DNA of 64,000 bases. It comes from Trichosphaerium sp. ATCC 40318. Lineage: Eukaryota; Discosea; Flabellinia; Trichosidae. Where the stretch lies: assembly GCA_038496445.1 (NCBI GenBank), contig JALMLS010000564.1:1-64000 (forward strand). The letters run 5' to 3'. The notes beneath the pieces were generated by a model. It was not told the DNA's origin. It did not search any database and saw nothing but the letters and a program-made list of their open reading frames with translations. The position numbers were made by a program, and so were the translations under genes. Of this stretch, positions 29,690-41,724 are shown in pieces (the first letter of the stretch is position 1; the number at the start of each line of letters is the position of its first letter).

Positions 29690-31687
29690 ATGTCTTCAGC
29701 GATTTTTCGTGCTAGAAGCAGGGTATTGGCATGTGGCAGTGGAATTCGGCCTAGAACCAGTAAAAGAAGCCACAGCACCGAAAATAGTACCTTGCGTACT
29801 AGGAGACCCCGCCGGTGTTTGTTTAATGTGCCTGGAAGCGAAGAGAGGAAAATAAATAAAGGTATGCTTATAGTTAACTCTTTCGCGTGTTTGTAGTCCT
29901 ACTACCTCAAAATAGGCGTAACGACTTTTTTTATTTGTTTGAATAATTGAACGAACGTTACATCGCTTCAAAAACCTTCTTATCCTTTCTGCGACGTATT
30001 AAATCGATGATAGCGCTGACTTCCCTAAAAAATGTTGACAGTCTAGTTTTTGATCTCGAAGATGGCGTACGCAACCAACTGTAACGACATGTATTCTAAC
30101 ACTCTTTTAGGTTGCTATATCTAAAAAGGAGGTAAAGGATAGTTTAATCTGCGAAACGGCACTGACATGTATAGCACGCAAGAGAACTCGTAGTTAAAAC
30201 GTTAATGGGCCTTGAAAAGGATAACGCGCAAGAGCACGTTGTGCGCATTAATTCTTATGAATCACCTTTTTTTGAGTGCGTTCGTTATTCTTCACCAAGA
30301 ATCCCTTCTTATAGTTCTTTCAAAGAGATGACTTGAAAGCCCTTGCTCCTGCATTACCAAAAATTGATGCTATTCTCCTACCAAAGGCACGTCACATTAC
30401 ATTGTTTTCTGTTGCTGCAGCAAAAAGAAGTACTTGGTTGTCATAACGTTATGGTTTAGGCTGACTCTGCTAAACAAATCCAAGATTTGGCGACATATAT
30501 TTCAAATACGTTTAAAGGTATTTTGCTTTTTACCATAACAACATATCACGTGCGCTTGTCGACAAGATAAACCCCTCTAACTCTCAGGAAAAAGCGGACC
30601 TTACTTTATATAAATTTACTTTCCTTGTCTTTTATTTTATTTGCTAAGCCTTTGTTTTAGATGATATTGGTAATACAATAAAGATTCTACCAGCAATAGA
30701 AAGTGCTAAAGTAAGGTGACAGTTAAAAAATGACTTACCAAAAAGATGTGTCACTTAAGTATTGTGTTTAGGCTTTAGTAACTTTAAACGATATTCTGAG
30801 TGCATCTCCTCTCGTAGATGCTGTAATTGTACGATAGCACGAATACCCTTTTATGTGAGACGTTAATTAACCTTGTAGTTTGGGAGCGAAGACTATACTG
30901 CTGATGTAGGTGCAACAAGAACCAAGGCTTGTACGGAGTTATTATATGCAAGAACAGCTATTGTTACGCACGCTGCGGCCTTAGGGTACCTAATAGCTTT
31001 TATGTGAATTTGATAGAACCCTAACTTTGTTGAAGATTGCCTGCAATTGATTTAGTTTGTATTAACTACAAGGATCCTGATCAACTGAAGCACGAGTGTG
31101 CTGAAGGTTACAACTTAGGTATGTTTCATTTTTAAGTTATATGCTTTGGTTCGTTTGTCACTCACCTTTTTTCGGTTTTAGGGTTTGCTGGGAAACAAGC
31201 TATTCATCCTAACCAAATTGATATTATTAATGAGTCTTTCTGTCCGCCAGAGAAGGATATAGAGTTCGCAAAGAAGATTATTATTGCAAATGATAGAAAT
31301 CAGACTATTGGTACCAACATGCTTATTTTCCTGCTTTCTTAAATACCTCTTTTTGTTGTTGTTTAATTCTACATTAACACGTTTTAATAGGTAAAGGAGC
31401 ATGGGAAATCGATGGAAAAATGATTGACATGCCTATGGTACGTACTTGTGGCCTACATATGGAACCTTTTCTAGTACTATGAATACGAGTTCTGAGTGGT
31501 AGTCGTTGCCTAATTTTAAAATTCTGCATCTTTTTCTTTTCTTTGTTGTATTTTTTTTTGACACTTTTTGAATCGTCACGTGGATGCGGTAGTTTTGATT
31601 TTTTAACTTTTTCTAAAATAGGTTCGTTGGGCTTCTAATACGCTTGCTAAAGCGAAAATTTCCAAAGAAAGTGTACTTGCTCAATGA
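29690..31687 (+). CDS. CLYBL: CLYBL-type citramalyl-CoA lyase, CitE superfamily, probably mitochondrial
   Basis: The ATG at 29690 opens an Arg/Ser-rich leader without acidic residues (MSSAIFRARSRVLACGSGIR), a likely mitochondrial presequence. The mature TIM-barrel domain contains FNVPGSEERKI, VDSLVFDLEDGV, HVVRINSYESPFF, DAILLPKADS, KILPAIESAKAL, VIFGSEDYTADVGATRT, and ALGLPAIDLVCINYKDPD. It ends with GFAGKQAIHPNQIDIINE. These are the acyl-CoA- and Mg-binding signatures of the CitE/CLYBL group (DLEDG, ES, SEDY-AD, IHP-Q). In animals CLYBL cleaves citramalyl-CoA and protects B12 metabolism. Many exons of 30-130 nt are joined by short introns. The intron at 30387-30459 begins GCACGT instead of GT. 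Confidence 0.88.
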
Positions 31688-32424
31688 AATTGGAAAGAAA
31701 CGTGAAAATTAGTGTTTTCGGTGGTATTGTTGTAGTAAAGAACTCCACCTCGTCACGTGTAAATAAATGAGAAAATCATGGAATAAATATCTTTTATGAT
31801 TATCATGTAGTACATTTTCGTAGGAAAATAACTTACTGCTGGGGCGGAAGGCTTTTAACCCTAGATTTAACACTTGACTTAATTTCTCGCACTTACACAA
31901 AAACTGTTCTCACATTTACTTATGCTTAACCCTACATAGTGAACTCACTGAAGGTATTTTACCACATAGTTGGTTAGTACCTCGTATTCGATATAATGTA
32001 GAGGTGGAGTAAATAAGTTCAGTGAACTTATGACAAAGACATTGCCCTCACTGTGTTTAGAATCATTGAATACAATTATCGTGAATTCGTAAATTAAAAC
32101 AGATGTACACAAGCTACAAAAGGTACGTGCAACGGTATAAAAATGTTTGATACATGCGTATATAGCCACCATACAATTGTTAGCAGTAAAGAGCCCATCA
32201 GTGGTTGTTTTCATTAACACCACTGCCGGTTGCTCTTTACATTAAACCTTACTACACGCGGTTTTGCGCCTTTATGGTAGTAGTATTTTTAGTATTTATT
32301 CTACAGATCGATCACCGTTGCCCGTCTCGTATCGAGACAGTTTTCACAACCTAATAACTATTGATTACACGTGTTTCCAGCAGTTTTATTTATTTTCGTT
32401 TAGAAGGTCTCAAATCAGAAGAAT
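31688..32424. other. intergenic, no gene seen
   Basis: About 735 bases between the CLYBL-like stop and the MORN-type gene. Two reverse-strand open frames (31709-31900, 31945-32223) have no recognisable features and I do not support them as genes. A CACGTG lies near 31754 and another near 32369, the latter close to the next gene start. Confidence 0.45.
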
Positions 32425-33366
32425 ATGACTTCTTTGACGTTACTTGATCTTCCATGTGAAGTACAATTACATTTTTGCACGTTCAATGCTGAATCATTCA
32501 CAAAATTCCACACTCTTTCGAAAAGAGCAGCAACAAACACTCATTTTGATGAGAAACTAAATCGCAAAGGATTATGGATATCATGGTATAAATGTGGAAA
32601 AGTTTGCCACCATAAATCCACATTGACTGGGCCAATTATAACGTGGTACAGAAATGGACAACTTTCACAACTAGCCAGGTACGTTGACGGTAAATTTGAT
32701 GGTGAAATCAACACGTGGTATGAAAACGGTCAACCACAGGCAAAAGGCAACTATGTTAAAGGCAAAAAACATGGTGAATTCGCAACGTGGTATCGAGGTG
32801 GTCAGCTCCATACACGAAGAATAATGGTTGATGGTAAACGCCATGGTGAAGAAGAATATTGGCATGAAAATGGTCAAATTCTCCAGCAATGCACATGGGT
32901 TAATGGTAAACGACATGGTCATGTCAGTGTGTGGTACAAGAATGGACAACTTCAAAGACAAGGCACATGTGTTTACAATGAAAAATATGGGTTAATAAAA
33001 GAGTGGTACGAGGATGGGCAGCTTAAGGAAGAGAGCACGTGGGTTAAAGGTAAAAAAAATGGTGAATCTAAAGTATGGCACAAAAATGGAGTACTCGCTG
33101 AGCTTAGTGTGTGGGTCAATGGAGAACGAAAAGAGTGTAAAGTATGGCATCTAACCGGAATAAGTGGAGGTGTAAATGAAGATGTAAAGCGTTGGTTTAG
33201 TAATATTGGAGAAAACAAGGAAAAAACTCAAAAAAGCTTAGTAGGAAGATCTTTCGATGTTATCTTGTTTCCTTTCCATGCGTTCAAACGTGTTTTGTAT
33301 GCTTGGTTCAGGTACTTTGGTAGCGCTTTCAATACGTCAATGTCATACTGGTTTCGAAAAATATAA
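32425..33366 (+). CDS. intronless F-box-like protein with MORN-variant repeats
   Basis: A single uninterrupted frame of 313 codons begins at ATG 32425. The N-terminus LTLLDLPCEVQLHFCTF resembles an F-box (L-DLP-E-x-x-x-I). From residue 60 it has eight or nine copies of a roughly 23-residue unit with consensus W-Y-x-N-G-Q-L...W/Y-V-x-G-K-x-H-G-E, the MORN_2/YwqK-type repeat. The C-terminus is hydrophobic and aromatic (FDVILFPFHAFKRVLYAWF) and may associate with membrane. F-box plus such repeats is an architecture I associate with proteins of amoeba-infecting giant viruses (Marseillevirus-like) and of their hosts. It is one of the very few genes in the window without introns, which fits horizontal acquisition. 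Function may be substrate recruitment to ubiquitination, by inference from the F-box only. Confidence 0.75.
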   Translation: MTSLTLLDLPCEVQLHFCTFNAESFTKFHTLSKRAATNTHFDEKLNRKGLWISWYKCGKVCHHKSTLTGPIITWYRNGQLSQLARYVDGKFDGEINTWYENGQPQAKGNYVKGKKHGEFATWYRGGQLHTRRIMVDGKRHGEEEYWHENGQILQQCTWVNGKRHGHVSVWYKNGQLQRQGTCVYNEKYGLIKEWYEDGQLKEESTWVKGKKNGESKVWHKNGVLAELSVWVNGERKECKVWHLTGISGGVNEDVKRWFSNIGENKEKTQKSLVGRSFDVILFPFHAFKRVLYAWFRYFGSAFNTSMSYWFRKI

Positions 33367-33904
33367 ATCCGCACACCAATAGCAAAGCACTGTGCAATAA
33401 ATTACTGTTATAATTATGTTACAAAATTGTATACCCCTTGTTATTCCTTTGTAACGTACGAAAGTGGCACATGGGGTTGTACTGATTAGAGAACCGGTGC
33501 GTAAGGGAATAAAAAAACCCAACATCTCGTTAAGAGTTTTTTTAACGAAGGTAACCACAGTTGCAAGTTTACTTTATATTGCAATTTGGTTTCGTCCAGT
33601 TTACGAGATTTACAATTCTTCCCAGGTGAATGAAGTGCTACTGTTGATGCCAGTGTAAAGAAGATAATGAACAGCACGTGATACTTTATCTAGTAACCAC
33701 TAGTTGGGATACTAGATTTCCTAAACCGGATTTGTTTTTTGGAAACGCGAAAAGTTCTAACTTAACTCAATTGTAGGGTGTCTGCTAAGTGCGCAATTTG
33801 TATATTTTTTGACACGTATAGCCATCAGCGAGTCTGTAGAACTCGATAAACACTAGTTGTGCTACACACGACTTTTAAACCTATAGCAGTTTTTAATTGT
33901 AACA
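33367..33904. other. intergenic, no gene seen
   Basis: About 540 bases upstream of the LIM-RCC1 gene. A forward open frame at 33464-33658 (64 codons) and an overlapping reverse one have no recognisable features. CACGTG occurs near 33678. Confidence 0.45.
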
Positions 33905-36900
33905 ATGGCCGATATGGACGTATTAGCGCGTGCAAAGGCAGCAATGGAAGCTGCCAGAAGTACGTCTGTTTTATTTATTGTCTAAAGTGCCAGTATACGC
34001 TTTAAAGTATTCTGTTAGCAATAACAATCAAAATCACGCTACAGAAAGACATTTCGTCAGAAAATTTTCTAAACAATCGCTAGGCGGACCTGAAACTACT
34101 CCTACACCAGCGCCAGGAATGAGCAAAGCTGAGAAACGACGATTAGAGCGCGAAAAGTGCGTATAATCATAATTATTCCAAAAAGACTAAAAAAGCTACC
34201 ACGAATACCCAGTTTTGAATTTGATTGCACGTGCTTTATTCCCACTTATGTTTTTCTTATCAGACGTGCTGAGGCCAAGAGAAAACAAGAAGAGGCATCA
34301 GCGCAAGCCAACGAACAAACGAGTACTCCAGCTCCATCAAAACAACGTCAGAGAACTCCACCACGTGCTAGTTCAGCGCAATCAGTACGTGTTGTTATTT
34401 TTTTTCTTTTTTTTGTACATTTATTTTTTGTTCTGATTTTTTTTGGTTTGTGTAGAGTCCGTCAAGTCTTAATATTACAAAGAAGAGAACGTCTAATTTA
34501 CGTTCTGTATTTGAAGGTGGTTCATCACAACAACAGGAAGAACCAGTACGAGATAAAAAAGGAAAAGTTCAATCAAGTGTCACATGTTTTTTTTTCGAAG
34601 TCATTTGACACTTGCCAGCTCAAACTTTTTCTTACTGTTTGAATTTATTAATTAAGTATTTACCGCATTGAATTAAATTACATGGATAAATAATTCGCAA
34701 GAGCTGCCACTACTAAATATTCTTCTTTTTCAATGTTTTTTTAAAGCCCATTTTTAACAAAGAACTAGGCTCCAAAACCACGTGCGCAAACACCACCAAG
34801 GAAAGTGTTCAAACCTGCTACACCTGTAAGAGATGCACCAGAACCAGAAAAACCAAAACCACAGGTACGTTCGAACGACTAAAGAAAAGTACTAAACCAT
34901 CAGCCTAAACAACAGCCAAAAAATTGGGAAAGAACACATATAGAAGCTGTACTAGAAAAGAAACCTTCGCGTAATAAACAACCTGGTAAACATGTTCATA
35001 AATTCATAGCTCCAGGAGGTAACCCACAACGAAAAAATTGTGCAAATCAACCACATGGGCATCTCTAACACGTTTATTTGTAGGTAAGGCAGATGATGAA
35101 GTACTTGGTTCAGATGGCAAAGTAGATTTCAGAAATGCTCTGGTACGGCATACAAGTCCACCTTTGGTTTACTAAATAGACTGGGTTAGCGTTCTCGACG
35201 CAAGAACTCATCTCCAAGAGCTGTTGAGCCTCGAAAAGTAGAACCTAAACCAGAACCTGAACCGGAACCTGAACCAGAACCTGAACCTGTTAAGCCTCAG
35301 CAACGTTCGATGCCTACACGACCAGTTCGAAATACACCTGTCTCCAAGGTCGATGATGAAGAAGAAGATGGAGAAAATCTAACAGAGTATCAACGTAAAG
35401 CTCTAGAACGCAAGCGTAGAATAGCAGCAAGGAAGAACAAAACACAAGAGAAATCGTACGATATTGAGGAAATGTATTATTTGAATTACTTGCTAACTCT
35501 TTTTAGTACACCACAGCAACCCAAACCTAAGCAGAGCTCACCAGTTAAGGAACCAGTGAAAAAGCGTAAGACAGACTTAAGGGGAATCTAGGAACTGACG
35601 TGTTACTTGTAGAGCCACAGAATAAGCCACAGAATAAGCCAGCAAGAGGACTAAGCGTTAGCAAAAATCAATTTGCTCAAAGAGATGCAGCGCAAGCTAA
35701 AAATGGTTAGATTTTTAAGCTCGATTTTATGATTACCAACTATTTTCTTTCTTTATAGCAACAGGTAAAATCGTGTGCCCTGTGTGTGGTAAAAGAGTAT
35801 ACGCTATGGATAAACTTGTCATTGAAACAATAGCCTATCACAAGGTAAACATTTTGTATCACGTGTAATTTTTTTCTAATTATGTTTAACATCCCCATTA
35901 TAGACTTGTGTTAAATGTGCTCAATGTAAGAAAACGTTAAATGCTGGCAACTATGCTAGTCTTTCTGGAAACTTCTATTGCAAGCCTCACTTTAAACAAG
36001 TAAGTTCGTGTTGATATTTCGTCATTTGTTGTCCGTTCATTCTCTCTGTATTCTCGGAAAACCATTTGAGTTTAGCCAAGAGTTCATTTTGAGAGTACTT
36101 TGGCCTGTGTTTAATTTCTTTTCTTTGTAGTTGTTTAAGCTCAAGGGTAATTATGATGAAGGCTTTGGGCGTAAAAAGTTTACTGGTGGCAAAGGATCAA
36201 CACAGTCATTTGTTCCAAAACCTGGTACATAAATTAACCTCATTGCTTGTACCACTGCCTTTGATTAACATGTTTTTGTAAGGCACCAACTTTGCTGCAC
36301 CTTCAAGTTCAAGCAAACCTATTGTTATCAGAAAGAAAAAAGATACAGCACCACCTAGTAACGGCGACCAAGAGATAAATGACGCTGAAGAACAAGAACG
36401 TGAACAAGCAAGAGAACGTGAACGGGAGCAAGAACGAGCACGAGAAGAAGAAAAGAGGGCTAAAAGAGGTAAAATTTCCGTAACAGATTGTTTTTTCGAA
36501 ACCCAGCAACTAAAGTAGATATTTATAGAACGCGAGCGCAAGGAACGCGAACAAAAACAACGTGAACAAGAACGGGCTGACCAAGAAAAACGAGAGCGAA
36601 GACAACGCGAAGAAAATGAGAGACGAGAGCGTGAAGAGCGTGAAAGGGCAGAGCGTGAAGAGCGTGAAAGGACAGAGCGTGAAAGGATCGAAAAAGAACA
36701 TAGAGAACGAGAAAAAGAGGAACGGTTGAGAATACAGCGTGAGGCTCAGGAAACCAAAAGAATAGCGGATGAAGAAGAAGAGAGACAAAGAATAGAGCGT
36801 GACCGCATTGCACAAGAAGAAGCAGCTATACAACAAAGAACAACTAATAAACGCAAGCAACTTGAACGCTTGGAGCGTGAAGCACGTGAATTAAAGGAGC

Positions 36901-39831
36901 GTGAAGCACGTGCATTGAAGGAGCGTGAGCTAGCACTACAAAAGCTTGAAGATGAGCGTAAGGAAACAGAAAGAGCTGAGCTTGAGAGACAACAGCGAGA
37001 AGAAGAAGAAAGGAACAGAAAAGAACTTCAAGCACAAGAAGAAGCAGATTCAGCTGAAGCCAAACGTCTTGCTGCTTTAAGAGAGCGTGTTGAAGCTAAA
37101 AAACGTGCTTTACAAGAGAAGAAAAGGTTAGAACAAGAAGAAGCGACGTTGCTCCAACAAGAAGCCGAGCAGCAAGCAAAAGAAGCTGAGCAACAAAGAA
37201 AAGAAGCCGAGCAACAAGCAAAAGAAGCTGAGCGTCAAGAAAATGAGCGACAGATCAGAGAAGAAAGAGAGCGTGCAGAAGAGCAGAGAAAGAAGGGCGA
37301 AGAGGAACGACGTGCACAAGAGGTTGCAAGAATGGCAAAAGAGGATGCCGATGCTAAAGCAAGAAGAGCTGCTCAACTTGAAGCTGAAGCTAAGAGAAAA
37401 GCTCAGATTGAGAAAACAAATGAAGATGAGCGTCAGAGGCGCTTGCGCGCTGATTTTGCTTCACAACAAACTAGCCAAGTCAAGCCACAACCAAAGAAAC
37501 AAGTAAGAAGGCCTGCTGTTGTTAAGGAAGAGCAACCAAAAAAGAAACAAAAGGAAGAAGAAGTACTTTCTTTTCTGGATGAACCCAAGAAAGAGGAGAA
37601 TATCTTTGATAATGTTGCCATTGATAATGGTAGTGTACAAGTATGTGTTATTGTGTTGATGTTACTTTTTGTTGGTAGTTGACACGTGTTGTAGAAGAGT
37701 AACGGTTCAAGTGCTGCTCAACTTCGAGAACAAAGAAGGAAGCGTGAAGTATTTGAGTCAAGCAACAGTAGAGTTCTTGTTGCACAAAGAAGCCAACAAG
37801 CTCATGAAGGCGAAGCTTCGGGTCATCATACACAAATCATACAAGTATGGACTTTTGGTGATAACACAAACGGCGAAGCTGGACACAATACAACACAACG
37901 TAAGTGTTATCCACTCTTACTGTAACACTTCCAAGAAGCTTACATTGTATTTTAGAGATGTACACCAAACCAACGCATATTCGGGAATATGCTGATGTTA
38001 TGTGGAATTCTGTGTCTTATGGTACAGGTATGGCTGTTGGATTATCCAAAGAGGGCGATGTGTATGCTTGGGGTGATTCTCTTGAACTCTCAAAATCACC
38101 TAAACCTGTTAAGGCATTTTATGGCGTTTCTTTTAGAGATATAGCCGCAGGAGGTGGTAATGTTGGAGGTGTAACTACTGAGAACAGTTTGATGATATGG
38201 ACAAAAAGGTAAAGCTGGAGAACTTGGTTTTTTTTCGATGCCTGAATTCAGCTTTTTAATAATGAATAGCGCTCCTTGGGCTGGTGTTAACCATAAACCA
38301 CGATACTTTGGATTTGGTAAAGATGTATCATTTAAGAGCATATCTGTCAGTAATAATCACATTGTGGCCCTTACAGATAGTGGCGCGTTGTACTCATGTA
38401 CGCACAAAAAAAACAGATTTAATTTTTTATGAGCGTTGATCAGGAGGTTTTTTTGCACCCGCGATAGATGTTCTGTACCTCTAACTTACGCCTTTTAAAT
38501 AGGGGGTGATGGAAAGTATGGAAAGCTTGGCCATGGATCCGCAGATACTGTAGAAGCACCAAAACTCATTGAAGGTTACAACAGTGTACATTTTACAAAA
38601 GTAGAACTTGGCAAGTTCCACTCAGTTGCTGTAACAGGTACATCCACATAGTTTTTTTTTTTGCTTTTATCTAAACTTTTTGATAATAGATCTTGGGTTC
38701 ATTTACACATGGGGTTTTGGAAAAGCAGGACAATTAGGTCACGGCGATAGAAGATCCCAGATGCGTCCTAAAAAAATTGATGGATACGATATGCTAAAGT
38801 TCATTGATATCGGTGCAGGTACGTCAATGTGCAGCATATTATACGCTTGTAACCAATAACTGATTGTTATTTTATAGGATCCACACAAACAGGTGCTATC
38901 ACAGGTATGTGTTATAAAACGGAAACGGAGCAGAACAGAAACTTTAGTGTTTGTTACTTCTCTTAACTTATGTTACGTAGATGTTGGACAGTTTTATCTG
39001 TTTGGTAATCAAAAACTTGAACCAGTTTCTGTACCTGTGCCAAATGCAGAATTCAAGGCAATCGCTATGGGTGCACTTCATATACTACTTTTAACAGGTA
39101 CGGTTTCTATCACAATCACACAGAGAGTTGCTGAAAACTAGGAATGTTTTAAGAATGCTCGCTAAACTGTTGTCTAATGTTCTCTTCCTCTAGTTGATGG
39201 TATCATATTCAGTTCAGGATATGGAAAATACGGTCAATTAGGTCATGCTGATGTTTGTAACGAAGCAACACCAAGAAAGGTGATAATTGAAGGAGATATT
39301 CGATTTGCTTCGATTCACGCTGGTTCCAACAACTCTGCTGCATTAGCTGGTATGTTCACATATTCAAGTGATTTTTATTCTCACGCATTTGTGCTAGCTC
39401 GTATGGATATTAGAAAACGTCGTGTTGAGATCTTGGTTGAATTCCAAGGGAAGAAGAAAGTGTTAAAACCTGTTTTTTCAACAAAAGAGGATCTTCATCG
39501 TCTTATATCTAGAAGCTTTAATTTAGATCCTTCAGAGGTTAATGTTGAATACTATAATGATAAGTACTCAGAATATGTTGAACTTGATACTGAGGAACAT
39601 GTGAGAGATGGTACAAAGCTTAAACTTGTTCCAAGAGCAGAAGCAAAAGATGAAATGAGAGAATCATTATATTATTGGATGGCACTTGCATTAAAGCTTC
39701 AACAAATACAGCATGGTCATAATGGAAACTTTGATAATCAAGGCACTTGGGAGAAGCTTGAGGGTGAGAATGTTGATTGGCGTAAATGGCCTGAAGCTAT
39801 TCAGCTAGCTCTTTCCAAGTTTAATGACTAA
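33905..39831 (+). CDS. giant LIM - coiled coil - RCC1 repeat - PB1-like protein
   Basis: The ATG at 33905 starts a low-complexity, Pro/Lys/Glu-rich region with an EPEPEP run near 35245. A single LIM domain follows at 35760-36170: CPVCGKRVYAMDKLVIETIAYHKTCVKCAQCKKTL...YCKPHF. Next is a very long charged coiled coil (36370-37480), mostly ER/RE/EE repeats. A hinge (EEVLSFLDEPKKEENIFDN) leads into RCC1-type seven-bladed repeats from about 37840: VWTFGDNTNGEAGH, VYAWGDS, GKAGELG, GDGKYGKLGHGS, TWGFGKAGQLGHG, SSGYGKYGQLGHAD. The last exon reads RKRRVEILVEFQGKKKVLKPV and DGTKLKLVP, a ubiquitin-like PB1-type fold, and ends with ALSKFND. LIM and coiled coil suggest a cytoskeletal scaffold; RCC1 blades often bind small GTPases. 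I treat it as one gene because splice phases are continuous. Confidence 0.75.
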
Positions 39832-40071
39832 ACAAGAATTCAACAAAAACCCATCAATTTTTTTTTAGTTGTAAGTCAAAATAAACAGTTACTTTTAGTG
39901 CCAGTGAGCGTATTTTTATATGAGTCGTTGCACAAGACTATTGCCAGGTGGGATTTAGAAGCACGTGTTATCTTAGTGTCGACAGATTGTGTACGCGTCC
40001 GAATATGCGTTTTTTTTAGCGAGGAAAAAGTTTTACTTTGTATTGGCTTTTATTTCTGTTTTGAGTCAAGA

Positions 40072-41413
40072 ATGAGCGCGTCTGCTATTTGTAAGCTACC
40101 TGGATGTACCAAACCCGCATGGCAAGATGAGGGAAAAGCTCCTTATGATTATTGCTGCCGAACGCATGCTCTGAAGGCAATTGAAATACAAAAATACCCA
40201 GAGGACGTTTGTAAGCTTGACAATTGTAACAAACCGGTGTATTTCGATACTGCGACTGGTATTTATCTAAATTACGCGCGCAAAACTTATATTGTATGTA
40301 GGACGTGTGCACGATTATTGTAGCGCAACCCATGCTCATATCGGCACAAGCACAAAAATATGGCCCGAAAAGGAGCAAAAAGTACTCTCTGGAAAGCTAT
40401 GCGCTCTTCCTGGGTGTAGCGAACCAGTTTACTACGACAGAGTCCTAAATAAAGTTTGGGATTACTGCGGACGCGCACATACTATGAAAGCAAAGAACAG
40501 AGGATTACTTCCACCAGCACGCGATGATTTCGAACGTACATTCAAAGGTAACACAGCGGGCTTGTATTTTTCTTTTATTTTTTCCGCGGATTTTGCGGAT
40601 TTTTGCCCCCATTTTGGACTTTTTGTGTTGTATCCACCACTATTAAAATACGAGGCGGTTTTTTCAAGTGCTAGACAAAGGTAAATTACGATGGACTTGC
40701 CTTTTTTTTTTCGGAAAGATTTTTGAAGCTATAAGCGCAGTACCAAAATGACTTATGAAAAAAAAAAATGCCAAAAAAACTTACTCGCTTTCATAGGTTG
40801 TGGATACACTATTTCAGTAATGACGAATAAACATAAGAAGTATAAGAGTATTAAACGTCAATTCTATACAGAATGGAAGAAGGACGGTCATCCAGTTATC
40901 AAGAGAATACTTCAAATAGATCCTTCTCAAGAGCGGTTAGCTGTTTTCACAAGAAAAGAAAGAGAAGTAGGTAATGTACAAAGAAGGTTTCATGGTACTG
41001 CATGCAAGTGTGCATTAGGTGTTAACCTATCTTCTGGTCCTTGTAATGATGAGGAATGTAATGTTTGTAATATCTGTAAGACAGGGTTCAGGATGAAGAA
41101 GGCTGGCGAAAATTATGGGTGGTTGAGGTTTGGTCCTGGTTTATACTTCTCTCCAACTTCTGGTAAATCAAATGATTATGCGCGTGGTTCAGCCATGGAT
41201 TATAATGGTAAGACCTATAGGAAGATGTTTTTATGTAAGGTTGCTGTTGGTAAACCTTGGAAAACTCAAATTTCCCATCTGGATATGAAAGGCCCTCCTG
41301 ATGGTTTTGATTCTGTTGAAGGTGTTACTGGTAAAGATTTGAATTATCCTGAGCTTGTTGTATACAATACTGATGTGGTAATCCCTGCTTATTTGATTGT
41401 ATACAGCTTATAA
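40072..41413 (+). CDS. PARP-fold ADP-ribosyltransferase with three N-terminal zinc motifs
   Basis: From ATG 40072 three copies of a Zn-binding unit follow each other: CKLPGCTKPAWQDEGKAPYD-YCCRTHA, CKLDNCNKPVYFDTATG-RVHDYCSATHA and CALPGCSEPVYYDRVLNKVWDYCGRAHT. The second copy is interrupted by an intron. The last exon (about 40795-41413) is a compact catalytic domain. It has FHGTACKC for the first-strand His, GPGLYFSPTSGKSNDYA for the Tyr, and LNYPELVVYNTDVVIPAYLIVYSL with a Glu two to three residues before the final strand. The three together form the H-Y-E arrangement of poly/mono-ADP-ribosyltransferases. Family members transfer ADP-ribose from NAD+ to protein or nucleic acid. I cannot tell mono- from poly-transferase activity. 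Transcription probably begins upstream of 40000. Confidence 0.72.
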
Positions 41414-41724
41414 AACGTGATACATGGTGGCGCCATTACTCGGCTTTTTTTGATAAGACTCTGTCAAGAATCCTGAGAAATGATGCATTACAAACTCTCT
41501 CGTATTGCGTACATCACTTAGATAGAACATGTCGTCAGGTTAACAAATAAACTTTAAGTTTTTTGGATGTTTTGACATCGGCACAAGTACATATTTGTAC
41601 CGTTTGCATTGAAGCCACTGTTCCGTAAGCGGCACCGCCATCAACGCCGTAAGAAACCATGCTTGAAAACAGCTTTACTGTACGTTGACTAAGACCTCTT
41701 TTTTGTGTAAGAATCAAAGCTCTA
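41414..41724. other. intergenic, no gene seen
   Basis: About 310 bases between the PARP-fold stop and the sulfatase start. A reverse open frame at 41535-41741 overlaps the sulfatase signal peptide and is not supported. Confidence 0.4.

Noticed and set aside
36510-36860. Reverse Phe/Leu-rich open frame opposite the LIM-RCC1 coiled coil
   Set aside because: It is the complement of a Glu/Arg-repeat region and is not a gene.
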